NCBI GenBank assembly: GCA_944320865.1
Contig: CALUJC010000023.1
Coordinates: 1-53,068 of the forward strand
Source of the DNA: an uncultured Bacteroides sp.
Lineage (GTDB): Bacteria > Bacteroidota > Bacteroidia > Bacteroidales > Bacteroidaceae
DNA: 53,068 bases
Direction: 5' to 3'
Shown here one piece after another: positions 7,932 through 16,020 of this stretch. Numbering within the stretch: position 1 is the stretch's first letter; every line of letters begins with the position of its first letter. The notes under the pieces were generated by a model. It saw only the letters and a list, made by a program, of their open reading frames with translations. It did not search any database and had not been told where the DNA came from. The position numbers were made by a program, and so were the translations under genes.

Positions 7932-8217
7932 TGTACACAGCATGGACGCCGTACTTGACAGTTTGTACGGAGAGCCCGGTACTCCCCAACGAGAGGAATT
8001 CCGCAAAGAAGCTTATGCCTATTGCGTCGGTCAAATCATCTCGGATGTACGAAAACAAGAGAAAATGACACAAACGGAACTGGCAGAAAAGGTCGGGACA
8101 AACAAGTCGTATATCTCACGGATTGAGAAAGGAACTATTGAACCGGGAATCGGCTTGTTCTTCCGCATCATCGACGCACTTGGACTAAGAATTGACATTG
8201 TAAAGCCTGTCATCTGA
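7912..8217 (+). CDS. XRE-family antitoxin (HigA-like)
   Basis: A 101-residue partner of the toxin at 7593. The helix-turn-helix is MTQTELAEKVGTNKSYISRIEKGTIEPG at about residues 52-79, preceded by the family pattern LDSLYGEPGTPQREEF at 14-29. The start at 7912 overlaps the toxin end by 20 bp; an internal ATG at 7942 is the alternative. The final codons and stop lie inside a terminator hairpin (8202-8226), so the 3' end of the gene has a double use. Confidence 0.88.
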   Translation: MQAKNPDVHSMDAVLDSLYGEPGTPQREEFRKEAYAYCVGQIISDVRKQEKMTQTELAEKVGTNKSYISRIEKGTIEPGIGLFFRIIDALGLRIDIVKPVI

Positions 8218-8226
8218 CAGGCTTTT
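8202..8226 (+). terminator. Terminator embedded in the antitoxin 3' end
   Basis: AAAGCCTGTCA (8202-8212) pairs perfectly with TGACAGGCTTT (8215-8225). The antitoxin TGA is 8215-8217, inside the right arm. Confidence 0.8.
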
Positions 8227-8259
8227 GCCGTCACAACCTACTTATACACATACCCCACA

Positions 8260-9444
8260 ATGACCCACCTTCACAAACCCCTCACAACCGCCCTCCTGCT
8301 GCTCTGCACCCTGCTCCCCGTGCAGGCACAGCGCGTCATACCCGGTGATGAACGTACCGACCTGTACTACCCGCTACTGGAGGGCAAGCGCATTGCCCTC
8401 TTCTCCAACCACACCGGCATGGTGGGCAACCGCCACTTGCTGGACATCCTGCTGGAGCAGGGCTTCCGTGTCACCGCCATCTTCTCGCCCGAACATGGCT
8501 TCCGTGGCCGTGCCGATGCGGGGGAGCACGTGGCCAGCTCGGTGGACCCCGATACCGGCGTGCCTATCCTGTCGCTGTACGACGGCAAGGAGCAGAAGCC
8601 ATCGCGGGCATCTATGCAGAAGTTTGACGTGCTACTGGTGGACATACAAGACGTGGGGCTGCGCTACTACACCTATTATATAACCCTGTGCCGACTGATG
8701 GACGCCTGCGCCGAGCACGGCAAGCCCGTCATCGTGCTGGACCGCCCCAATCCGAACGGGCACTACGTGGACGGCCCCGTGCTGGACATGAAGCACAAGT
8801 CCGGCGTGGGCTGGTTGCCCATACCCGTGGTGCACGGCATGACCTTGGGCGAGCTGGCACGTATGGTGAACGGCGAAGGCTGGTTGCCCCAGGGCAGAAA
8901 GTGCCGGCTCACCGTTATTCCCTGCCGGAACTACACGCATGCCACCCCCTACCCTGTGCCCATTGCCCCCTCGCCCAACCTCCCGAATATGACCGCCATC
9001 TACCTCTACCCCTCGCTATGCTACTTCGAGGCGACGCCCGTCAGCGTGGGACGCGGCACGGACAAGCCCTTCCAGCAGTATGGCCACCCCGACCTGCCGG
9101 AGGAGAAATACCCCTGTACCTTCACCCCCCGCAGCCTGCCGGGCGCCAAGAACCCGCCACAGCAAGGTCACCTGTGCCATGGCAAAGACTTGAGCCACCT
9201 GGACGAAGCTACCCTCCGCACTATGGGCATCGACCTGACCTACCTTATCGAGGCCTACCACGACCTGAAGCCCACGGGCAAGCGCTTCTTCACCTCGCTG
9301 TTCGAGAAGCTGATAGGCGTGGACTACGTGCGCCCCATGATAGAGCAAGGCTGCACCGCCGACGAGATACGTGCCCGCTGGCAAGAGGACGTGGAGCAGT
9401 TCAAGGCGCAGCGCAAGCCCTACCTATTATATAATGAAGAATGA
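8260..9444 (+). CDS. namZ: NamZ-type exo-beta-N-acetylmuramidase (DUF1343, GH171)
   Basis: This family removes MurNAc from the non-reducing end of peptidoglycan fragments. The 394-residue protein has a signal peptide (1-23, ending VQAQ), so it acts in the periplasm. Family motifs: SNHTGMV (49-55), SPEHGFRG (76-83), DIQDVGLRYYTY (128-139) and DRPNPNG (161-167). The glutamate in SPEHG is the likely active-site acid. It is first of a group that continues with a symporter, DUF5009, an amino-sugar kinase and glmS, which fits import and reuse of wall sugars. A heptad array begins at its stop codon. The activity is inferred from family members in Bacillus and Tannerella. Confidence 0.85.
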   Translation: MTHLHKPLTTALLLLCTLLPVQAQRVIPGDERTDLYYPLLEGKRIALFSNHTGMVGNRHLLDILLEQGFRVTAIFSPEHGFRGRADAGEHVASSVDPDTGVPILSLYDGKEQKPSRASMQKFDVLLVDIQDVGLRYYTYYITLCRLMDACAEHGKPVIVLDRPNPNGHYVDGPVLDMKHKSGVGWLPIPVVHGMTLGELARMVNGEGWLPQGRKCRLTVIPCRNYTHATPYPVPIAPSPNLPNMTAIYLYPSLCYFEATPVSVGRGTDKPFQQYGHPDLPEEKYPCTFTPRSLPGAKNPPQQGHLCHGKDLSHLDEATLRTMGIDLTYLIEAYHDLKPTGKRFFTSLFEKLIGVDYVRPMIEQGCTADEIRARWQEDVEQFKAQRKPYLLYNEE

Positions 9445-9484
9445 AGAACGAAGAATGAAGAACGAGGAATGAAGAACGAACAAC
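9433..9484 (+). repeat. Heptad array GAAGAAT/GAAGAAC
   Basis: At least five direct 7-bp copies (GAAGAAT, GAAGAAC, GAGGAAT) start within the last codons of namZ. The same 7-mers, arranged as a long inverted repeat, occur at 51535-51656. Confidence 0.75.
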
Positions 9485-9530
9485 ATATAACCCTCATACT
9501 TAATACCTATAACTTACAACTTAATCTCCC

Positions 9531-11024
9531 ATGAGCCCGCTATCCGTCACACTCACCATTGCCATTTACTTCATTATCCTGTTTACTGTGTCTTATTTTG
9601 CCGGGCGGAAGGCCGATAATGCCGGGTTCTTCACGGGCAACCGCCGCTCGTCGTGGTACCTGGTGGCACTGGCCATGATAGGTGCCAGCATGTCCGGCGT
9701 CACCTATGTGTCGGTTCCCGGCATGGTGGCCACCAGCAGTTTCGGCTACCTGCAGATGGCACTTGGCTTCACGGCCGGGCAGCTGGTGATAGCCTACGTG
9801 CTGGTGCCGCTGTTCTACCGCATGAACCTCACGTCCATCTACGAGTACCTGGCCGAGCGCTTCGGCCTGTGCACCTACCACACGGGGGCATGGTTCTTCT
9901 TCATCTCGAAGATGCTGGGGGCGGCGGTAAGGCTGTTCCTGGTGTGCCTCACGCTGCAACTATTGGTGTTCGAACCGCTGCACATGCCCTTCCTGCTCAA
10001 CGTGGCGGTTACGGTGGCCCTGGTGTGGCTCTATACCTTTCGCGGCGGGGTGAAGTCGCTCATTTGGACTGACTCGTTGAAAACGCTGTGCCTTGTAGTG
10101 TCCGTGGTGTTGTGCATTGTCTACATTGCACGGGACATGGGGCTGACGGCCGGGGGGATGGTGAACCTGATACGCGAGAGTGACATGTCGCGTATGTTCT
10201 TCTTCGACGACGTGAACGACAAGCAGTACTTCTTCAAGCAATTCCTGGCGGGCATGTTCACCATGATTGCCATGACCGGCCTCGACCAGGACATGATGCA
10301 ACGGAACCTGAGCTGCCGCGACTCGCGCGAGTCGCAGAAGAACATGATAACCAGCACCGTGTCGCAGTTCTTCGTCATCCTGCTGTTCCTCATGCTGGGC
10401 GTGCTGCTCTACACCTTTGCCGGCAGCCGGGGCATCGAGGGGGCAAGCGGCGACGCACTGTTTCCCCTGGTGGCTACCGGCGGCTATCTGCCCCTGGTGG
10501 TGGGCGTGCTGTTCATCATCGGGCTGATATCGTCGGCCTACTCGGCAGCGGGGTCGGCGCTGACTGCACTCACTACGTCGTTCACGGTGGACATACTGGG
10601 CACCCGGGGGAAGAGCGACAAGCAGGTGGCCACCCTGCGCAAACGGGTGCATGTGGGTATGGCCGTGGTGATGGGCCTCACCATCTACGTGTTCAACCTG
10701 CTGAACGACACTAGTACCATCGACGCGGTCTATACACTGGCCAGCTATACCTACGGGCCTATACTGGGGCTGTTTGCCTTCGGCATCTTCACCCGCCGGC
10801 AAGTGCGCGACCGGTATATACCCGTGGTGGCCATCCTGTCGCCCGCGTTGTGCTACGTATTGCAGCGCCACTCCGAGGCATGGTTCGGGGGCTACCAGTT
10901 CAGTTATGAGCTGCTGATACTGAACGCCCTCTTCACCTTCATAGGGCTGTGCCTGCTGATGAAGGGCAGTAAGGCAAAACGAGGTCTTGACCTCGATGCC
11001 TCCGAGGTCAAGAGGTCGACATGA
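9531..11024 (+). CDS. Sodium:solute symporter (SSS family), probable amino-sugar importer
   Basis: A 497-residue inner-membrane protein with about 13 hydrophobic segments and SSS signatures: FAGRKADNAGFFTGNRRSSWYLVALAMIGAS near the N-terminus, GLDQDMMQRNLSCRDSRESQKN at about 247-268, and ISSAYSAAGSALTAL after 330. Tannerella has an SSS-type MurNAc transporter next to a BadF-type kinase, so MurNAc or a related sugar is a reasonable guess for the substrate. The last 15 residues (RGLDLDASEVKRST) are encoded by the first two units of the 23-bp array D, so the C-terminus has been reshaped by the repeat. Confidence 0.88.
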   Translation: MSPLSVTLTIAIYFIILFTVSYFAGRKADNAGFFTGNRRSSWYLVALAMIGASMSGVTYVSVPGMVATSSFGYLQMALGFTAGQLVIAYVLVPLFYRMNLTSIYEYLAERFGLCTYHTGAWFFFISKMLGAAVRLFLVCLTLQLLVFEPLHMPFLLNVAVTVALVWLYTFRGGVKSLIWTDSLKTLCLVVSVVLCIVYIARDMGLTAGGMVNLIRESDMSRMFFFDDVNDKQYFFKQFLAGMFTMIAMTGLDQDMMQRNLSCRDSRESQKNMITSTVSQFFVILLFLMLGVLLYTFAGSRGIEGASGDALFPLVATGGYLPLVVGVLFIIGLISSAYSAAGSALTALTTSFTVDILGTRGKSDKQVATLRKRVHVGMAVVMGLTIYVFNLLNDTSTIDAVYTLASYTYGPILGLFAFGIFTRRQVRDRYIPVVAILSPALCYVLQRHSEAWFGGYQFSYELLILNALFTFIGLCLLMKGSKAKRGLDLDASEVKRST

Positions 11025-11118
11025 CTGAGGTCAAGACCTCAACACGGTCGAGGTCAAGAGGTCGACATGACCGAGGTCTTGACCTCGATTCTGCCGGGGT
11101 CAAGAGGTAAGAACAAAA
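10981..11118 (+). repeat. Tandem array D: six 23-bp units across the symporter stop codon
   Basis: Units start at 10981, 11004, 11027, 11050, 11073 and 11096, exactly 23 bp apart. Units 1 and 5 carry GAGGTCTTGACCTC, unit 3 GAGGTCAAGACCTC (palindromes); units 2 and 4 carry GAGGTCAAGAGGTCGAC. The stop codon 11022-11024 lies in unit 2. Confidence 0.9.
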
Positions 11119-11186
11119 CGGGATATAGCCGATAAGAAATAAACCATATATCATAACAACATTAACTTAACACACAAACTACAACC

Positions 11187-12386
11187 ATGAACCGTATCAA
11201 GACCGCTACAAGCAACAAGCGCATCCTCGCCATCGACATCCTGCGAGGCATCACCATTGCCGGCATGACAATGGTAAACAATCCCGGCAGCTGGGGACAC
11301 ATCTATGCTCCCTTGCGACACGCCGAGTGGAACGGGCTTACGCCAACCGACCTGGTGTTCCCCTTCTTCATGTTCATCATGGGCATCTCCACCTACATCT
11401 CGCTGAAGAAGTACGACTTCACCTTCAGCCGCGCCGCCGCACTGAAGATAGTGAGGCGCACGGCGGTCATCTTCCTTATCGGCCTGGGGCTCGCGTGGTT
11501 TGGCAGCTTCTGCTACTACTGGGCGTCGCCCACCCAGGGCATTGGCTTCTGGGCACAGCTGGGCGAGTCGGTGTGGACGTTCGACCATATCCGCATCCTG
11601 GGCGTGATGCAGCGCCTCGCCCTGTGCTACTGCGCAGCCGCGCTGGTGGCACTCACCATGAAGCACAGCCGCATCCCCTGGCTCATCGTCATTCTGCTCG
11701 CCGGCTACTGGGTGCTGCTGGCCCTGGGCAACGGCTTCGTGTATGGCGAGGAGAACATCCTGTCCAAGGTAGACCGCGCCATCCTGACCCCCGCCCACAT
11801 GTACCGCGACAACGGCATCGAGCCCGAAGGCATCTTGAGCACCATCCCCGCCATCGCCCACGTGCTGATAGGCTTCTGCGTGGCACGCATGATGCTGGGC
11901 CGCAAGCCGGAGGCCGGGGCATCCGCCGAACGGAGGCACGACCAGAAGCTCATCGCCCTGTTCCTGGTAGGCACCATCCTCACCTTTGCCGGACTGCTGC
12001 TGAGCTATGGCTGCCCCATCAACAAGAAGGTATGGTCGCCCACCTTCGTGCTTGCCACCTGCGGCTTCGGGTCGAGCCTGCTGGCACTGCTCATCTGGAT
12101 TATCGACGTGAAGGGCTGCAAGAAGTGGAGCCTGTTTTTCGAGGCCTTCGGCGTGAACCCCCTGTTCATGTACGTGCTGGGCAATGTGCTGGGCATACTG
12201 TTCGACGCCATCAGCCTGCCCTGGGCGGGGGGCAGCGTGTCGATACACGGACTGCTGTACGACGTGATGCTGCAACCCCTCTTCGGCGACACAGGCGGCT
12301 CGCTGGCCTACGCCCTGGTGTTCATCGCCATCAACTGGGTGATAGGTTACCAGCTCTACAAACGGAGAATATACATTAAGATATGA
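11187..12386 (+). CDS. DUF5009/HGSNAT-like membrane acyltransferase family protein
   Basis: A 399-residue polytopic membrane protein. The N-terminus RILAIDILRGITIAGMTMVNNPGSW (13-37), DLVFPFFMFIMGIS (about 58-71) and later GVMQRLALCYCAAAL match the heparan-alpha-glucosaminide N-acetyltransferase-like group, which moves acetyl groups across membranes onto glucosamine residues. Its place between the symporter and the amino-sugar kinase suggests action on wall-derived amino sugars, but no bacterial activity is certain for this subgroup. Heptad hairpins follow it. Confidence 0.8.
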   Translation: MNRIKTATSNKRILAIDILRGITIAGMTMVNNPGSWGHIYAPLRHAEWNGLTPTDLVFPFFMFIMGISTYISLKKYDFTFSRAAALKIVRRTAVIFLIGLGLAWFGSFCYYWASPTQGIGFWAQLGESVWTFDHIRILGVMQRLALCYCAAALVALTMKHSRIPWLIVILLAGYWVLLALGNGFVYGEENILSKVDRAILTPAHMYRDNGIEPEGILSTIPAIAHVLIGFCVARMMLGRKPEAGASAERRHDQKLIALFLVGTILTFAGLLLSYGCPINKKVWSPTFVLATCGFGSSLLALLIWIIDVKGCKKWSLFFEAFGVNPLFMYVLGNVLGILFDAISLPWAGGSVSIHGLLYDVMLQPLFGDTGGSLAYALVFIAINWVIGYQLYKRRIYIKI

Positions 12387-12389
12387 TGA

Positions 12390-12462
12390 TTAACGGGTTA
12401 GCGTTTAGTGATTAGTGATGAATGCGTACTAATCACTAAACACTAATCACTAAACACTGAAC
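12390..12462. repeat. Heptad inverted repeat
   Basis: TTTAGTGATTAGT (12404-12416) and ACTAATCACTAAA (12428-12440) form a perfect 13-bp stem with an 11-nt loop; a further partial copy CACTAATCACTAAACAC follows. It may act as a terminator between DUF5009 and the kinase. Confidence 0.75.
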
Positions 12463-12465
12463 AAA

Positions 12466-13317
12466 ATGATTCTCATAGCAGACAGCGGCGCCACCAAGAC
12501 CGACTGGGTCTTGCTCGGAACAAGCGCCACCCCTGAACGGGTGGTATCCACCCAAGGCATCCACCCCCTCTTCCAGACGGAGGACGACATGGCACGCATC
12601 GTGGCCACCGAACTGATTCCCCGTCTGGGCACCTTCCAGGTAGACGAACTGCACTTCTACGGCGCGGGCTGCCTGGCGCATGTAGCCCCCATGGTGGCCA
12701 ATGCCCTGCGCCGGCACCTGACAGTGACGGGTGCAGTGGAGGTGTGCAGCGACTTGCTGGGCGCTGCCCGCGCCCTGTGTGGCACCGAGCCCGGCATAGC
12801 CTGCATACTGGGCACGGGCTCCAACTCCTGCTACTACGACGGGCGGGACATCGCCGCACACGTCCCTCCCCTGGGCTTCATTCTGGGCGACGAAGGCAGC
12901 GGCGCCTACCTGGGCAAATGCTTCGTGGCCGATGCGCTGAAAGGCCAGCTGCCGCCCGGACTGAAGGAAGCCCTCTTGGAGCACCTGGACATGACGGAGG
13001 CCGAAGTGATAGACCGCGTGTACCGCCAGCCTCTGCCCAACCGTTTCCTGGCTAGTATAGCCCCCTTCCTGGCGTTGAAAGCCCACGAACCAAGCGTTAG
13101 AACGCTCGTGAGCAAGGGTTTCAACGCCTTCTTCCGCCGGAACGTAATGCAATACGACTACCGTCGACACCCCGTGCACTGCACCGGCTCCATAGCCTAC
13201 CACTTCAGCCCCATACTCCGGGAGGCCGCACGTGAGGCAGGCATCACCCTGGGCACCATCGCCCAAAGTCCGCTGGAAGGGCTCATTGCCTTCCATCAAA
13301 AAACGAAGAAAGGATAA
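12466..13317 (+). CDS. BadF/BadG-type ATPase, probable N-acetyl-amino-sugar kinase (MurK-like)
   Basis: A 283-residue ASKHA-fold kinase: phosphate-1 loop DSGATKTDWVL (5-15), phosphate-2 region ACILGTGSNSCYYDG (about 111-125) and GFILGDEGSGAYLG (about 132-145). This is the eukaryote-like GlcNAc kinase group, to which the MurNAc/GlcNAc kinase MurK belongs. It would phosphorylate imported GlcNAc or MurNAc in the cytoplasm. No murQ etherase is seen in this window, so MurNAc-6-P use would need a gene elsewhere. glmS follows after 32 bp. Confidence 0.85.
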   Translation: MILIADSGATKTDWVLLGTSATPERVVSTQGIHPLFQTEDDMARIVATELIPRLGTFQVDELHFYGAGCLAHVAPMVANALRRHLTVTGAVEVCSDLLGAARALCGTEPGIACILGTGSNSCYYDGRDIAAHVPPLGFILGDEGSGAYLGKCFVADALKGQLPPGLKEALLEHLDMTEAEVIDRVYRQPLPNRFLASIAPFLALKAHEPSVRTLVSKGFNAFFRRNVMQYDYRRHPVHCTGSIAYHFSPILREAAREAGITLGTIAQSPLEGLIAFHQKTKKG

Positions 13318-13349
13318 CAAAAGAAATAACCCATAAATACAAAAACATT

Positions 13350-15191
13350 ATGTGTGGAATAGTAGGATACATCGGCAAGAGGGAGGCTTATCCCATCTTG
13401 GTAAAAGGATTGAAAAGACTGGAGTACAGAGGATACGACAGCGCAGGCGTCGCCCTCATCAACCCGGAAGGACGACTGAACGTGTACAAAGCCACAGGCA
13501 AAGTGGCCGGACTGGAGCAATATGCCGCCGACAAAGACCGTTCGGGGCACATCGGCATAGCCCACACCCGCTGGGCCACCCACGGCGAGCCCTCGCAGGC
13601 CAACGCCCACCCGCACGTGTCCGCCTCGGGCAACCTTGCCCTGGTGCACAACGGCATCATCGAGAACTACGCCGTCATCAAGCAACGGCTGGAACAGAAA
13701 GGCATCCCCTTCCGCAGCAGCACGGACACCGAGGTGCTGGTGCAGCTGGTGGACTATCTGCAAAGCACCAACCACCTCGACCTGCTCACTGCCTTGCAGC
13801 TGGCTCTGCACGAGGTAGTGGGCGCATATGCCATTGCCTTGGTAGACCGCCGCGACCCCGGCACGCTGCTCGTGGCGCGACGCAGCAGTCCGCTCGTCAT
13901 AGGCATCGGGCAGGGCGAATACTTCATAGGCAGCGACGCCACCCCGCTCGTGGAGTACACCGACCAGATGGTCTACCTGAAGGACAATGAGATAGCCATC
14001 ATCCGCCCCGACGCGCCCCTGCACGTCGTCGACCTGGACAACGTAGATGTCGACGCCCACGTGCAGACCGTAGCCATGAACCTGGGCCAACTGGAGAAAG
14101 GCGGCTACCCCCACTTCATGCTGAAGGAGATATACGAGCAGCCCGACTGCATAAACGACTGCATGCGCGGGCGCATCAATGCCGAGACGGGGCGCGTCAC
14201 CCTCTCCGCGCTGCGCGACCACCGCGAGAGGCTGCTCAGTGCCGGGCGCTTCGTCATCGTGGCCTGCGGCACCTCGTGGCACGCGGGGCTCATAGGCAAG
14301 CAACTCATTGAGAGCCTGTGCCGCATGCCCGTCGAGGTGGAGTACGCCTCCGAGTTCCGCTACCGCACGCCCGTCATCCTGCCCACCGACGTGGTCATCG
14401 CCATCTCCCAGTCCGGCGAAACGGCCGACACGCTGGCTGCCGTGCAGCTGGCCAAGGAGCAGGGAGCCTTCATCTACGGCATCTGCAACGCCGTGGGCTC
14501 GTCACTGACCCGCATCACCGACACCGGCTCGTACATCCACGTGGGGCCGGAGATAGGCGTGGCCTCCACCAAGGCCTTCACGGGGCAGGTCACGGTGCTC
14601 ACGCTGCTGGCCCTCGCCCTGGCGCAAGAGAAAGGCATGCCTGCCACCCTCACCGCCCCCATAGCACGGGCATTGGCCGGCATCCCAGGGCAAATGAAGA
14701 AAGTATTGGCACAGAATGAAGCCATCAGCCAACTGTCGCGCATCTTTACCTACGCCCACAACTTCCTCTACCTGGGGAGGGGCTACAACTTCCCCGTAGC
14801 CCTGGAGGGAGCCCTCAAGCTGAAGGAGATATCCTACATCCACGCCGAAGGCTACCCCGCCGCCGAAATGAAGCACGGCCCCATCGCCCTTATCGACACG
14901 GAGATGCCCGTGGTGGTGATTGCCACCCGCAACGTACTGTACGACAAGGTCATCAGCAACATCCAGGAGATAAAGTCGCGCCGGGGCAAGGTCATTGCCC
15001 TGGTCACCGAGGGCGACACCGACATCGCCTCCCTGGCCGACGAGTGCATCATCCTGCCCCCCGTGACCGAATGCCTGGAGCCGCTCATCACCACCATCCC
15101 CCTGCAACTGCTGGCCTACCACATTGCCGTGTGTAAGGGCAAGGATGTAGACCAGCCGCGCAACCTGGCCAAGTCTGTCACCGTGGAATAG
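13350..15191 (+). CDS. glmS: Glutamine-fructose-6-phosphate aminotransferase (isomerising)
   Basis: Makes glucosamine-6-phosphate from fructose-6-phosphate and glutamine, the first step to UDP-GlcNAc. The 613-residue protein has the N-terminal glutaminase domain with nucleophile Cys2 (MCGIVGYIG) and LEYRGYDSAG, then two SIS domains (ACGTSWHAG, SQSGETADT; second SIS with LEGALKLKEISYIHAEG) and the standard end AKSVTVE. It closes the amino-sugar recycling group. No glmS ribozyme fold is visible in the 32-bp gap upstream. Confidence 0.97.
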   Translation: MCGIVGYIGKREAYPILVKGLKRLEYRGYDSAGVALINPEGRLNVYKATGKVAGLEQYAADKDRSGHIGIAHTRWATHGEPSQANAHPHVSASGNLALVHNGIIENYAVIKQRLEQKGIPFRSSTDTEVLVQLVDYLQSTNHLDLLTALQLALHEVVGAYAIALVDRRDPGTLLVARRSSPLVIGIGQGEYFIGSDATPLVEYTDQMVYLKDNEIAIIRPDAPLHVVDLDNVDVDAHVQTVAMNLGQLEKGGYPHFMLKEIYEQPDCINDCMRGRINAETGRVTLSALRDHRERLLSAGRFVIVACGTSWHAGLIGKQLIESLCRMPVEVEYASEFRYRTPVILPTDVVIAISQSGETADTLAAVQLAKEQGAFIYGICNAVGSSLTRITDTGSYIHVGPEIGVASTKAFTGQVTVLTLLALALAQEKGMPATLTAPIARALAGIPGQMKKVLAQNEAISQLSRIFTYAHNFLYLGRGYNFPVALEGALKLKEISYIHAEGYPAAEMKHGPIALIDTEMPVVVIATRNVLYDKVISNIQEIKSRRGKVIALVTEGDTDIASLADECIILPPVTECLEPLITTIPLQLLAYHIAVCKGKDVDQPRNLAKSVTVE

Positions 15192-15245
15192 CTTCCCCTG
15201 TGGATATAATCAGTACGGCATTTCGACACCCTCTGCATAAAACAA

Positions 15246-15296
15246 GTGCTCCCCGATGCCCGCCCCCTATTGGGGAAACAGCACATCGGGGAGCAC
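15246..15296. terminator. Bidirectional terminator between glmS and the FKBP gene
   Basis: GTGCTCCCCGATG (15246-15258) pairs perfectly with CATCGGGGAGCAC (15284-15296); an inner CCCC/GGGG stem lies in the loop. The genes converge here. Confidence 0.85.
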
Positions 15297-15345
15297 CTTC
15301 GCGTTATGTATATCAAAGGGAATGTCTCTTCAAACTGAGAGAGCG

Positions 15346-16002
15346 TCAGTCTTCATCCTCCACAACACCCTCCAGCTGCATGTCGAACGCCAAGGCCGAA
15401 TAGCCGGGGATGCTGCCGCTGGACGACCTGCTGGAACCATAGCCACACTGCCACGGAATGTAGACTATCCAACGCTCGCCCACATACATATATTGCAGTA
15501 CAATGCTCCACCCGCTGATGATGTTACCGTTGACGTCGAACTCTGCGGGAGAATCAAAGTCCGTGGGAGCTTTCTCCGCATCATTCTTGTCGAGGAAGCC
15601 TTGGTCGGTAGCCCCATATCCGCTGAAGTTGCCGTCGAAGTTCAATCCATTGATCAGCGTGCCGTAATAGTAGGCACTGACCGTCTCGGTGGACAAGGGG
15701 CGGCGGGCAGTGGTGTAGTCGTCCAACGCCTTTATCTTCTTGCAATAGATGTAGTAGGCATTCTCGTTAGTGCTGACCTGCCAGTCGCGTATGGCAAAGA
15801 GTTGGCCTTCGGGCACGCGCTGCACATCTTCTTCCGTGGCGACATAAATCTCGCCCGTCTCCCGGCGGATGGAGTCGATGAACGCCTCGTTGTGCTCGCG
15901 CCAGTTGTCATACTCGCTGGCTTCCTCCACTTCCTCGCACGACACCAGCGCGCCGATGGCAAAGAGTAAGAAAGGCAGGAGGCAAAAGAATGATTTCTTC
16001 AT
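15346..16002 (-). CDS. FKBP-type peptidyl-prolyl isomerase lipoprotein
   Basis: A 218-residue protein with a lipoprotein signal (lipobox ALVSC, Cys at about 22), so it is anchored at the periplasmic side. The C-terminal part has the FKBP pattern: SAYYYGTLINGLNFD, SGWSIVLQYMYVGERWIVYIPWQCGYG and IPGYSALAFDMQLEGV (about 115-212). It assists folding of exported proteins. It starts 18 bp after the glyS stop and is probably expressed from the glyS promoter. The active-site aromatic residues are only partly conserved to the eye, so isomerase activity is not assured. Confidence 0.85.
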   Translation of the reverse strand: MKKSFFCLLPFLLFAIGALVSCEEVEEASEYDNWREHNEAFIDSIRRETGEIYVATEEDVQRVPEGQLFAIRDWQVSTNENAYYIYCKKIKALDDYTTARRPLSTETVSAYYYGTLINGLNFDGNFSGYGATDQGFLDKNDAEKAPTDFDSPAEFDVNGNIISGWSIVLQYMYVGERWIVYIPWQCGYGSSRSSSGSIPGYSALAFDMQLEGVVEDED

Positions 16003-16020
16003 ATCAGGAAAGCGGTGGGT

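Noticed and set aside
10981-11118. CRISPR array (23-bp repeats)
   Set aside because: Units are contiguous with no spacers, too short for CRISPR repeats, and no cas genes are present. The same holds for arrays A, B and C.
13318-13349. glmS ribozyme upstream of glmS
   Set aside because: Only 32 bases separate glmS from the kinase gene; there is no room for the ribozyme.
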